From: an uncultured Draconibacterium sp. | GTDB taxonomy: Bacteria > Bacteroidota > Bacteroidia > Bacteroidales > Prolixibacteraceae | Length of the DNA: 64,000 bases | Reading direction: 5' to 3' | NCBI RefSeq assembly: GCF_963677155.1 | Contig: NZ_OY781884.1 | Location: forward strand, 4,398,501-4,462,500 | In this document: in pieces, positions 17,237 through 25,447 of the stretch | How positions within the stretch are numbered: position 1 is the first letter of the stretch | Layout of the letters: every line of letters starts with the position of its first letter | Notes under the pieces: generated by a model | The model's input: only the letters and a program-made list of their open reading frames with translations | Told to the model about the DNA's origin: nothing | Database searches by the model: none | Made by a program: the position numbers and the translations under genes

Positions 17237-19687
17237 TTAGCGTAATTCAGCACCAAAATCCCGATCAAAAGCCATAATTAGCTTTTGCATTGTTTTGTCA
17301 ATCTGCTTGTCTTTTAGGGTTTTGTTATCGTCGCGTAGGATGAAACTCACCGCATACGATTTTTTGCCTTCAGGTACACCTTTTCCTTCGTAAACGTCAA
17401 ACAAGTCAACTTCGCGCAGTAACTGCCGCTCCATTTTAAAGGCCGTTTCTTTCAGTTGACTGAATTTGACTGATTTGTCGAGCAGTAAAGCCAAATCACG
17501 ACGAACAGCCGGGAATTTAGGTAACTCGTTAAACAGTACTTTATGTTGTTTATGCGCTTTAAATACACTGTCCCAGTTGAAATCGGCATAATAAACCGGA
17601 TTCTCAATCTCAAATTTTTTCAGCCATTTTCCTGCAACAATTCCTAATTTCAGCACCACTTTATTGTTGTGAGTGTAAGCCAGTGCCTCGCTGAATAACT
17701 CGTCTTCACAATCATCAACCTGCATGTCGTCAATAGATAATCCAAGGCGCTTCAGAATATTTTCAGCATACGATTTTAAGCCGTAGAACGATGCTGCTGC
17801 TTCTTTCATTGTCCAGCTTTCAGCCTCTTTGTTACCGGTTACAAATAATCCAAGGTGACTTTCTTCCCAGTAATTATTGGCTGGCTGGTCTTTTAGCTGC
17901 GTTCCTTTATAAAAGTAGGTGTTTCCGAATTCGTAAACCTTCAGGTTTTTATTCTGGCGGTTTGCGTTGTAGGCAATACATTCCAATCCTCCGAATAACA
18001 AGGTTTGGCGCATTCCGTTTAAGTCGGCACTTAGTGGATTCAGTATTTTTACCGATTGCTCGTCTTTGTACTGTTCCAAACTTTCGTAGTAACTCGATTT
18101 TGTCAACGAGTTCGACCAGATTTCGTTAAAACCCTGAGATGTTAACATTTCTGCAACCAGGTTTTTAACGCTGTCGGGATTTGGTTTGTCGGCAGTTTGC
18201 AACGACGATTTTACCTGCGTTGGAATTTCAATGTTGTTGTAACCGTAAATTCTCAAAATTTCTTCAATTACATCGGCTTCGCGTTTTACATCAACACGGT
18301 AGGCCGGAACAAGCAATTCCAAACCGTTTTCGTTTTCGCTTTCAATTTTAATTTCCAGCGATTCCAGAATGCTTTTTACAGCATCAGCGCCCAGATCTTT
18401 TCCTATTAAACGCGTGATGTTTGCAAACGAAACACTCACGTTAAAATCTTCAATCGGATTTGGGTAAATATCAATAATGTCGGAAGAAATAGTTCCTCCG
18501 GCAATTTCTTTAATTAATAATGCGGCACGTTTAAGCGCGTAAATTTGCCCGTTCGGATCAACGCCGCGCTCGAAACGGAACGATGCATCAGTGTTCAACC
18601 CATGACGGCGGGCAGTTTTACGAATATAAACCGGATCGAAATAGGCACTTTCTAAAAACACATTTCTTGTTGTTTCTTTCATGCCCGATTTCATTCCTCC
18701 GAAAACACCTCCAATACACATGGCTTCTTCGGTGTTGCAAATCATCAGGTCGTTTTCGTCCAGTTCGCGTTCCACTTCATCAAGCGTAGTGAACTTTGTT
18801 TTTGTAGGCAAGGTTTTTACGATCACTTTTCCGCCGGTAATTTCATCGGCATCAAAAGCGTGCAATGGCTGAGCAGTTTCGAATAACACGTAATTGGTAA
18901 TGTCAACCACGTTGTTTATCGGGGTTAAGCCAATCATTTTTAATCGGTTCTGCAACCACTCCGGCGATTCTTTAACTTCAACGCCGGAAATAGTTAGCGC
19001 AGTATAACGCGGACAAGCTTCAGTATTTTCAACTTCTATCGGAATAACCAAATCGTTGTTGTCAACTTTGAAGTCGTCAACCGATGGTTTTGTATATTCG
19101 ATTTCCTGTGTCTTCTTCAAAAAGGCGGCCAAATCGCGGGCTGCTCCAATAAACGAAGCGCCATCAATACGGTTTGGTGTAAGATCGATTTCAATTATCC
19201 AATCCGATTCTACATTGAAATAATCTTTTGCCGGTGTTCCCACTTTTGCATGAGGATCCAAAACCATAATTCCGTCGTGACTTTGTCCCAAGCCAATTTC
19301 ATCTTCGGCGCAAATCATTCCCATCGACACTTCGCTACGGATTTTCGATTTTTTGATTTTAAATTCCTGGTCGCCATCATAAAGCGTAGTTCCAACGGTA
19401 GCCACAACCACTTTTTGTCCGGCAGCTACGTTTGGCGCACCACAAACAATTGGCAACACTTCTTCGGCGCCAACATTTACAGTTGTTTTGCTTAAATGAT
19501 CTGAATTGGGGTGTGGTTCGCAGGTAATAACTTCGCCAATTACCAATCCTGCCAAACCTCCTTTAATGGTTTCAACCTCTTCTAAACCGCCAACTTCCAA
19601 ACCGGTTTGCGTTAAAATATCGCAAATCTCCCGGGGCGATTGTTCCAGTTTAATGTAATCTTTTAACCAGGAATATGAAATCTTCAT
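17237..19687 (-). CDS. pheT: Phenylalanyl-tRNA synthetase beta subunit
   Basis: 816 residues from the ATG at 19687 (MKISYSWLKDYI, the family's usual start); a longer frame adds nine unlikely residues. Domains in order: N-terminal B1, the EMAP-II-like tRNA-binding domain (about 40-150), B3/B4 editing region, B5 domain (YPNP to RIYGYNNIEIP), the catalytic-like core, and the C-terminal ferredoxin-fold anticodon-binding domain starting FNELPKFPAVRRDLALLLDK. It charges tRNA-Phe with PheS, which is not adjacent here. Transcribed alone with its own terminator. Confidence 0.97.
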   Translation of the reverse strand: MKISYSWLKDYIKLEQSPREICDILTQTGLEVGGLEEVETIKGGLAGLVIGEVITCEPHPNSDHLSKTTVNVGAEEVLPIVCGAPNVAAGQKVVVATVGTTLYDGDQEFKIKKSKIRSEVSMGMICAEDEIGLGQSHDGIMVLDPHAKVGTPAKDYFNVESDWIIEIDLTPNRIDGASFIGAARDLAAFLKKTQEIEYTKPSVDDFKVDNNDLVIPIEVENTEACPRYTALTISGVEVKESPEWLQNRLKMIGLTPINNVVDITNYVLFETAQPLHAFDADEITGGKVIVKTLPTKTKFTTLDEVERELDENDLMICNTEEAMCIGGVFGGMKSGMKETTRNVFLESAYFDPVYIRKTARRHGLNTDASFRFERGVDPNGQIYALKRAALLIKEIAGGTISSDIIDIYPNPIEDFNVSVSFANITRLIGKDLGADAVKSILESLEIKIESENENGLELLVPAYRVDVKREADVIEEILRIYGYNNIEIPTQVKSSLQTADKPNPDSVKNLVAEMLTSQGFNEIWSNSLTKSSYYESLEQYKDEQSVKILNPLSADLNGMRQTLLFGGLECIAYNANRQNKNLKVYEFGNTYFYKGTQLKDQPANNYWEESHLGLFVTGNKEAESWTMKEAAASFYGLKSYAENILKRLGLSIDDMQVDDCEDELFSEALAYTHNNKVVLKLGIVAGKWLKKFEIENPVYYADFNWDSVFKAHKQHKVLFNELPKFPAVRRDLALLLDKSVKFSQLKETAFKMERQLLREVDLFDVYEGKGVPEGKKSYAVSFILRDDNKTLKDKQIDKTMQKLIMAFDRDFGAELR

Positions 19688-19914
19688 TTTGTAATCAATT
19701 TTTTTGAATCGCACAAAAGTACTGATTTTTATAACATATACATAAGCAGGTTTCTGCTAATCACAAAGAATTAAAACTTGAAGTAGTGTTCTTCCCGAAA
19801 ATCAGACAAAAGCAATGCTAATCAATCCAAAAACTTGAATTCTGTCATTTAGGAATGGTGCGAAAAGTATTATCTTGCGCTGCTTATTTCGAAAAAATCA
19901 CAAATAATAATAAA

Positions 19915-22035
19915 ATGAAAAAACTGCTATTTTTTGTTTTTATCCTGGGTTTGGTGGTCACATCGTGCCAAACACAGAAAAAAGAAAGTACAAGTAACAT
20001 GGAGAATCCGTTTTTTAAGGAATGGAACACACCATTTGGTGTTCCACCGTTTGATCAGATTAAAAACGAACATTTTCGCCCTGCATTTGCAGAGGGAATG
20101 CGTTTGCATAAAAAAGAAATTGATGCAATTGTAAACAACCCGGAAGAGCCAACTTTTGAAAATACCTTGATGGCGTTGGATAAATCTGGGACATTTTTGA
20201 ATCGGGTAAGTAATGTGTTTAGTAATTTAAGTGGAGCGAATACCAACGATAGCATTCAGGCTATTGAAAAAGATATCGAGCCGCAATTATCGGCACACTA
20301 CGACGATATCAACCTGAATGAAGGTTTGTTTAAGCGTGTAAAAGCCGTTTACGAGCAACGCGACAATCTTGATTTGACAACTGAAGAAGCTCGTTTTCTG
20401 GAGAAAAAATACAAATCGTTTGTACGTGGTGGTGCTGAACTTCCGGCCGATAAGAAGGCGCGTATGCGCGAAATTAACGGCGAATTGGCAACGCTTTCAG
20501 TTCAATTTGGTGAACACGTATTGAAAGATAACAACGCTTTTAAACTGGTTATTGAAGATGAGGCTGATCTGGAAGGTTTGCCAGCGTCTGCTGTTTCTGC
20601 TGCTGCAGCAACTGCAAAAGAAGAAGGGCAGGAGGGAAAATGGATTTTCACCATTAGCCGCCCGAGTTTGTATCCGTTTCTTACCTATTCGCCAAACCGT
20701 GCTTTGCGCGAGAAGCTGTACAAAGGTTACATCATGAAAGGCGACAATGGCAATGAGTACGACAATAATAAAACCGTAGCCCGAATTGTTGAACTACGCA
20801 GTGAACGTGCAAAATTGTTTGGTTACAACAACCATGCAGAATATATTCTGGCCGAAAACATGGCAAAAAATCCTGAAAATGTGTACGATATTTTAACTCA
20901 GGTTTGGGAGAAAGCTTTGCCGGTAGCTAAACAAGAGTTGGTTGACATGCAGGCTATTGCCGACAAAGAAGGCGACAATATTAAAATTCAGGGCTGGGAC
21001 TGGTGGTACTATGCCGAGAAAGTTCGCCAGGAAAGATATGCATTGAGCGAAGAAGATGTAAAACCATACTTTCAGGTGGATAACGTACAGAAAGGTATTT
21101 TTACATTAGCGAATAAGCTTTACGGAATCACATTTACGGAAAGAACTGATTTGCCCAAATACCATAAAGACGGAAAAGTATTTGAAGTGAAAGAAGCTGA
21201 TGGTACACCAGTTGGTATTTTTTACACCGACTATTTTGCACGCCCAAGTAAACGGGGCGGTGCATGGATGAGCTCTTTTCGTAAACAGGAAATGGTGGAT
21301 GGCAAAAATGTACTTCCGATAATTACAAACGTTTGTAATTTTCCGGCTCCAACAGAAGATATGCCATCGTTATTGAGCTTAGACCAGGTTACAACAATGT
21401 TCCATGAGTTTGGACACGGATTGCACGGTTTGCTTTCAAAATGCGAAACAAGAACATTGTCGGGAACTTCGGTAGCGCGCGATTTTGTAGAGCTGCCATC
21501 GCAAATTATGGAAAACTGGGCTTTTGAACCTGAAATGCTGGCATTGTATGCAAAACACTATAAAACCGGTGACGTAATTCCTGACGAATTGGTAGAGAAA
21601 ATCAACAATGCAGCGCACTTTAACCAGGGATTTGCGACGGTTGAATTTTTGGCCGCCGGGTTGTTAGATATGGATTTCCATACCTTAAATGAAGTTGATC
21701 CGAATATGGATGTTGAAGCATTTGAAAAAGCGTCGATGGATAAATACGGATTGATTCCGCAAATTGCTCCACGTTACCGCAGTACTTACTTCTCTCATAT
21801 TTTCAATGGAGGTTATTCTTCAGGCTACTATGCTTATTTGTGGGCCGAAGTATTGGATAAAGATGCTTTCCAGGCATTCAAAGAAAATGGTTTGTTTGAC
21901 AAAGCAACTGCTGCTTCATTTCGCGAAAATGTATTGTCGAAAGGTGGATCAGATGATCCGATGAAACTTTATCTGCAGTTCCGCGGTAAAGAACCGGGAA
22001 TTGAGCCATTGCTGAAAGGCAGAGGATTGATGTAG
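19915..22035 (+). CDS. dcp: M3 family metallopeptidase lipoprotein (dipeptidyl carboxypeptidase-like)
   Basis: 706 residues from the ATG at 19915. The start gives a lipoprotein signal peptide (MKKLLFFVFILGLVVTSC), so the enzyme should be anchored in the envelope; an upstream frame start would bury it. The zinc site HEFGH is in TTMFHEFGHGLHGL, with the downstream Glu in FVELPSQIMENW, as in M3 oligopeptidases and Dcp. The all-helical cap fills the first 400 residues. It removes C-terminal dipeptides or cleaves short peptides. Single-gene unit with a terminator. Confidence 0.92.
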   Translation: MKKLLFFVFILGLVVTSCQTQKKESTSNMENPFFKEWNTPFGVPPFDQIKNEHFRPAFAEGMRLHKKEIDAIVNNPEEPTFENTLMALDKSGTFLNRVSNVFSNLSGANTNDSIQAIEKDIEPQLSAHYDDINLNEGLFKRVKAVYEQRDNLDLTTEEARFLEKKYKSFVRGGAELPADKKARMREINGELATLSVQFGEHVLKDNNAFKLVIEDEADLEGLPASAVSAAAATAKEEGQEGKWIFTISRPSLYPFLTYSPNRALREKLYKGYIMKGDNGNEYDNNKTVARIVELRSERAKLFGYNNHAEYILAENMAKNPENVYDILTQVWEKALPVAKQELVDMQAIADKEGDNIKIQGWDWWYYAEKVRQERYALSEEDVKPYFQVDNVQKGIFTLANKLYGITFTERTDLPKYHKDGKVFEVKEADGTPVGIFYTDYFARPSKRGGAWMSSFRKQEMVDGKNVLPIITNVCNFPAPTEDMPSLLSLDQVTTMFHEFGHGLHGLLSKCETRTLSGTSVARDFVELPSQIMENWAFEPEMLALYAKHYKTGDVIPDELVEKINNAAHFNQGFATVEFLAAGLLDMDFHTLNEVDPNMDVEAFEKASMDKYGLIPQIAPRYRSTYFSHIFNGGYSSGYYAYLWAEVLDKDAFQAFKENGLFDKATAASFRENVLSKGGSDDPMKLYLQFRGKEPGIEPLLKGRGLM

Positions 22036-22064
22036 AAAAATAAGTTCTATCAGTAGATATAGAG

Positions 22065-22096
22065 AAAGGTCGCCAATGGCGGCCTTTTTTGTTTTT
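22065..22096 (+). terminator. Intrinsic terminator after the M3 peptidase gene
   Basis: AAAGGTCGCC pairs with GGCGGCCTTT around the loop AAT, followed by TTTTTGTTTTT. Confidence 0.85.
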
Positions 22097-22106
22097 GATG
22101 AAAAAA

Positions 22107-22124
22107 ATTACATCGAGATGTAAT
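22107..22124. promoter_or_regulatory. Perfect palindrome upstream of the sigma-factor operon
   Basis: ATTACATC-GA-GATGTAAT: 8-base arms around two bases. It ends 21 bases before the TAACTTTG element, that is, over the -33 region, where a regulator would control access of RNA polymerase. Confidence 0.5.
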
Positions 22125-22145
22125 GCTTTTATAACGGGCGCGTCT

Positions 22146-22153
22146 TAACTTTG
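22146..22153 (+). promoter_or_regulatory. -7 promoter element of the ECF sigma operon
   Basis: TAACTTTG matches TAnnTTTG exactly, 29 bases before the start codon of the sigma gene. No TTTG is present at the proper -33 distance; the palindrome occupies that place. Confidence 0.55.
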
Positions 22154-22182
22154 AAAACAAGCAAAAAAAAACAAAGGAGCAC

Positions 22183-22728
22183 ATGGTTGCCAAAGATTTT
22201 AAAACAAGTGTACTACCGGTTAGTAATAAGCTGCTTCGCTTTGCAACGCACTTTTTACACGACGAAGACCTGGCACGGGATGTGGTGCAGGATGTGTTCC
22301 TGAAGTTATGGCAACGAAAGGAAACGCTAGACGAAGTAGAAAACATTGAGGCCTTTGCCATGCGAATGACCCGGAACCGGTGCCTTGATGTGATTAGAGC
22401 AAACAAAACCGTTCCGATAGATGAAGACACAGACCGAAGATTAAAGGCGAAAACGATAGACGTTCATTCAAAAGTTGAGTTAGGTGAGTCGGCAAAGCAA
22501 ATTGAAATGCTGATAGGGCAACTGCCCGAATTGCAGCAAAATGTAATGCACATGCGAGACATCGAACAGCTCTCGTACGATGAAATTGCAGAGGCCACCG
22601 GGCTACAGCGAAATGCGATAAGGGTAAACCTTTCGAGAGCACGAAAAAAAGTGCGTGATGAATATTTAAAAATGAATAGAAATGATGGAAACACAAGAAA
22701 TACTACGATTACTGCAACGCTACTTTGA
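22183..22728 (+). CDS. ECF (sigma-70 family) RNA polymerase sigma factor
   Basis: 181 residues. Region 2 (about 20-90) includes DEDLARDVVQDVFLKLWQ and the DNA-melting MRMTRNRCLDVIR. Region 4 (about 110-165) includes LPELQQNVMHMRDIEQLSYDEIAEATG and a helix-turn-helix ending LSRARKKVRDEY. AAAGGAG stands just before the ATG. The 3' end overlaps the next gene by 44-47 bases, giving translational coupling to a membrane protein that is the likely anti-sigma factor. The -7 element and palindrome upstream suggest regulation of the operon. Confidence 0.93.
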   Translation: MVAKDFKTSVLPVSNKLLRFATHFLHDEDLARDVVQDVFLKLWQRKETLDEVENIEAFAMRMTRNRCLDVIRANKTVPIDEDTDRRLKAKTIDVHSKVELGESAKQIEMLIGQLPELQQNVMHMRDIEQLSYDEIAEATGLQRNAIRVNLSRARKKVRDEYLKMNRNDGNTRNTTITATLL

Positions 22729-23251
22729 TGGCGAAACCAACGAGACTGAAGAGCAACAACTGAATGCCTATTTTCAGTCGGGACAGGTAGCTGAAGAGTT
22801 GGTAGAGTACACTGAATTTTTCGGAGGTATATCAGAGTTGGCAGGAACAGTTGATGATCCGACCATTGAAGAGGATGTAATGGATTACATTCTGGAAAAC
22901 GAGCACCGCGATAAAACAAAATACCTCACCATGTGGAAAATGGTTACTGGAATTGCCGCATCAGTAATCATTGTGTTGGGTGGTTTCCTGTTCTACCAGG
23001 AACAGCAAAAGCCTTTTGACGATACGTTTAAAAATCCGGAAGAAGCTTATGCATACGCAGCTAAAACACTACAGTTTGTTGGCAGTAAATACAACCAGGG
23101 ATTGGCGCACTTATCAGAGTTTGAGAAACTAAGAAAAGGAAGTGAACCCGTTAAAAAAGCCACCGAGCCCGTAGTTGAGTTTTACGAGGGAATTGAAAGA
23201 ATAGAAGCAACCGAAGCAAGTAGCCCGTTGCAGGACATCGACAGTCTGTAA
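22682..23251 (+). CDS. Putative membrane-bound anti-sigma factor
   Basis: 189 residues. The cytoplasmic N-terminal part (about 1-80) holds RYFDGETNETEEQQLNAYF, a segment typical of small regulatory proteins paired with ECF sigma factors in Bacteroidota. One transmembrane helix follows (about 88-105, GIAASVIIVLGGFLF), then an extracytoplasmic tail of about 80 residues with no recognised domain. No zinc-binding HxxxCxxC is present. It starts within the sigma gene (ATG at 22682 or 22685). The anti-sigma role is inferred from topology and position. Confidence 0.7.
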   Translation: MMETQEILRLLQRYFDGETNETEEQQLNAYFQSGQVAEELVEYTEFFGGISELAGTVDDPTIEEDVMDYILENEHRDKTKYLTMWKMVTGIAASVIIVLGGFLFYQEQQKPFDDTFKNPEEAYAYAAKTLQFVGSKYNQGLAHLSEFEKLRKGSEPVKKATEPVVEFYEGIERIEATEASSPLQDIDSL

Positions 23252-23362
23252 CAAGCTAACAGCTTCGACTAAAGATAAAGCATTCAGAAAAGATGTAGTT
23301 GGCGCGCAGTCTGCAAATTCTGAGTGGAAACAAAAAGTACAGATAAATAAAAAACGAATATC

Positions 23363-23863
23363 ATGAAGAAGTTATTATTGATTCTAGCAGTTGTATTGCC
23401 CATGGCAGTGCTTGCACAAAAAAGCCCGGTTGACAAGCTCTTCGAAAAATATGCCAACCAAAAAGGAATGACTACCGTAAATATTTCGGGTAAACTTCTG
23501 GGATTCGCTGCCCAGATTGAAACAGGCGACAAAGACACTCAGGAATTATTGTCAGGATTAAACGGAGTTAGAATTTTATCGGTTGAAGATGACGCTTTAA
23601 ATGAAAAACTGGATTTTTACAAAGAACTGGAAGCTGATGGTTTTTTCAAAAACAATGATTTTGAAGTGTTGATGGAAGTAACCGAAGACGATGAAATTGT
23701 TCGTTTCCTGGCACGCGATGCCGGTAATGGAAAGATATCAGATCTCATTCTTGTAGTAGGCGGAGATGATAATGCGCTGATCAGTATCAGTGGAATAATC
23801 GATCCGCAAAGTATAGGTAAGATTACTAAAGCTATTAATGTTGATGTAGGTGATTTTGAATAA
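23363..23863 (+). CDS. Exported DUF4252 domain protein
   Basis: 166 residues with a signal peptide (about 1-18, VLPMAVLAQ). The remainder matches the DUF4252 pattern: SPVDKLFEKYANQKGMTTVNISGKLL, a middle FYKELEADGFF, and EVTEDDEIVRFLARDAGNGKISDLILVVGG. Probably periplasmic; the function is unknown. DUF4252 genes commonly follow ECF sigma/anti-sigma genes in Bacteroidota, as here (111 bases after the anti-sigma-like gene), so it may be a regulon member or signalling accessory. Confidence 0.88.
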   Translation: MKKLLLILAVVLPMAVLAQKSPVDKLFEKYANQKGMTTVNISGKLLGFAAQIETGDKDTQELLSGLNGVRILSVEDDALNEKLDFYKELEADGFFKNNDFEVLMEVTEDDEIVRFLARDAGNGKISDLILVVGGDDNALISISGIIDPQSIGKITKAINVDVGDFE

Positions 23864-23893
23864 TTGGGTTTACTATTGGATCTAACCATAGCA

Positions 23894-23926
23894 TAAAAAA
23901 ATCCGGGCAAAACCCGGATTTTTTTA
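23894..23926. terminator. Bidirectional intrinsic terminator
   Basis: AAAAAAATCCGGG/CCCGGATTTTTTT forms a perfect stem around AAAA-type loop bases. It can serve the plus-strand sigma operon and the convergent minus-strand Nif3-like gene. Confidence 0.88.
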
Positions 23927-23941
23927 TGCTTTAATAAATGG

Positions 23942-23967
23942 TCACACTGAGCGAAGTCGAAGTGTGA
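23942..23967. repeat. Short palindromic intergenic repeat
   Basis: TCACACT (23942-23948) and AGTGTGA (23961-23967) flank GAGCGAAGTCGA. Motifs of the type CTGAGCGAAGTCGAAGTG are, from memory, dispersed in Bacteroidota intergenic regions. Confidence 0.5.
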
Positions 23968-23993
23968 TTACAATTCGTAATTATTTACAGGAA

Positions 23994-24839
23994 TTAGAAG
24001 GTTATAAAATTGGCCTTATTCTCAATAAAATGAATAGGCACACCCTTAACAAAACCTTTTAACCACTCTGCACAATAATCCATGCCGGCCTCTTCTGATT
24101 TTATATGGCCAACAAAAATAACAGCTTTGTTTTTTTCCAGCGTCACAGCATCATTAGCATATAGGTAGGTTTCCCATTCGGTGGCTTCGCCGGCAACCAT
24201 CACTTCAACTTCGGGCATATTTAGCATTTGAATCTGGCGAGCACCACCAGGAGCACCAACAGCCAGGCCAACTTTTGTAAATTTCATTTCGGGGTTGCCA
24301 ATCACACGAACAGTTTGTAGATCCAATTGGTCTTTTAATTCACGCGCAAAGTTCGCTAATTGTTTCTCTGGCATACTATATAATGTACCGCCATTGTTAA
24401 CGGCAAAATTCTTCCAACCCAGTTTTTCAATCATTCCGGCATAAATCCCATCCGGTTGAGTCATGTGAATATGATCATGAAACCGGAATACAACTAACTT
24501 ATGGTCTTCAATAAATTTGCGCTTTTCTTTATAAACCGGGTTGTTTGCATAAGCTTCAGTTTCATCAAGGTGGTTGTAGAAAATGGGTTCGTGGGTGATA
24601 ATAAAGTTGCAATTCATCTCAACTGCCTTTTGCAGGGTACGCATATCGGCAAACATACAAACGGCAATACCTTTTATTTCGGTATCAGGATTACCAGCTT
24701 TAAAGACATCAACAGTGTTTTCGGTCCAATCGCAGGTAACGTTTTCTTTCATTAGGTTTATTACCGAGCGGGGAGTTGTGCTATTTTGGGCGAGTGTCCA
24801 AAATGGAATAAGCAATACGAAAAGCAAAAGTTTTTTCAT
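23994..24839 (-). CDS. Nif3/YqfO-like dinuclear metal protein with signal peptide
   Basis: 281 residues. The first 17 form a typical signal peptide (LLLFVLLIPFWTLAQ), unusual because Nif3-like proteins are normally cytoplasmic. Candidate metal ligands are visible: ITHEPIF (family HHPxxF), FRFHDHIHMTQPDG, and near the end FVGHIKSEEAG (family GHxxSE). The family binds two divalent metals and is grouped with GTP cyclohydrolase I type 2, but the activity is not settled. It is monocistronic and convergent with the sigma operon. Confidence 0.82.
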   Translation of the reverse strand: MKKLLLFVLLIPFWTLAQNSTTPRSVINLMKENVTCDWTENTVDVFKAGNPDTEIKGIAVCMFADMRTLQKAVEMNCNFIITHEPIFYNHLDETEAYANNPVYKEKRKFIEDHKLVVFRFHDHIHMTQPDGIYAGMIEKLGWKNFAVNNGGTLYSMPEKQLANFARELKDQLDLQTVRVIGNPEMKFTKVGLAVGAPGGARQIQMLNMPEVEVMVAGEATEWETYLYANDAVTLEKNKAVIFVGHIKSEEAGMDYCAEWLKGFVKGVPIHFIENKANFITF

Positions 24840-24996
24840 CGGTTTTAATTTTTAATGGTATTGATGTCATTAAAAGTAAATAATTTTATCGGTAGTGGTG
24901 CTGCATACCTGCTATTGCTGGTGTAAAACATAGATATTGTTCAATATAACTAAATAGAAAGCAACAATAGTTGCACACATTTTATGTTGTATAAAA

Positions 24997-25004
24997 TAGT
25001 TTTG
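24997..25004 (+). promoter_or_regulatory. Candidate distal -7 element of the vor operon
   Basis: TAGTTTTG matches TAnnTTTG. The -33 element is weak (TTGC at 24971). Transcription from here would give a leader of about 165 bases containing the hairpin at 25097-25125. Confidence 0.4.
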
Positions 25005-25096
25005 TCAAGAGAGTAGAAACTCAAAATAATTTACGGTGATAAAATTCGAATCTGAAAGAAAAAAACCATTAAAAATTAAGAACTCAAACCGGTTGT

Positions 25097-25133
25097 TATA
25101 AAAGTCTGATAAGCTGACTTTTATAGGTTTTTT
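25097..25133 (+). terminator. Terminator-like hairpin in the vor operon leader
   Basis: TATAAAAGTC (25097-25106) and GACTTTTATA (25116-25125) form a perfect 10-base-pair stem followed by GGTTTTTT. It lies 44 bases before the first gene and no plus-strand gene ends upstream, so it could be an attenuator. A TAATTTTG element at 25150-25157 could restart transcription after it. Confidence 0.55.
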
Positions 25134-25176
25134 ACGTTGTTCAGATTATTAATTTTGTTATAAAATCATTAGAAAA

Positions 25177-25404
25177 ATGGCAAAAGTAAAAGGAGCAGTT
25201 GTTGTTGATAAGGAAGGCTGCAAAGGCTGCAGTCTATGTGTGGAAGCTTGTCCGCACGATGTATTGGCATTGCACAAAGAGGTAAACAGCAAAGGGTATC
25301 ATTACTCTTATATGGAGAATCCTGATGCCTGTATTGGATGTGCCAATTGTGGTGTTGTTTGTCCGGATACGTGCATAACGATTTACCGTGCAAAAGCCAG
25401 TTAG
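25177..25404 (+). CDS. Two-cluster ferredoxin, delta subunit of 2-oxoacid:ferredoxin oxidoreductase
   Basis: 75 residues with two [4Fe-4S] motifs: CKGCSLCVEACP and CIGCANCGVVCP. It is the first gene of an operon encoding delta, alpha, beta and gamma subunits and should pass electrons from the alpha/beta core to free ferredoxin in the cytoplasm. The alpha frame could start within its 3' end (25388) but probably starts at 25448. Confidence 0.92.
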   Translation: MAKVKGAVVVDKEGCKGCSLCVEACPHDVLALHKEVNSKGYHYSYMENPDACIGCANCGVVCPDTCITIYRAKAS

Positions 25405-25447
25405 GAAAGGATTAATCAACAACGAATCGACAATTAAAAAATTAGAT

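Larger units (their letters stand above)
24840..25176. other. Intergenic control region between Nif3-like gene and vor operon
   Basis: 337 bases without a gene. It contains the divergent promoters, a TAGTTTTG -7-like element at 24997-25004, the hairpin at 25097-25125 and a second TAATTTTG element at 25150-25157. No small reading frame of merit was seen. Confidence 0.6.
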
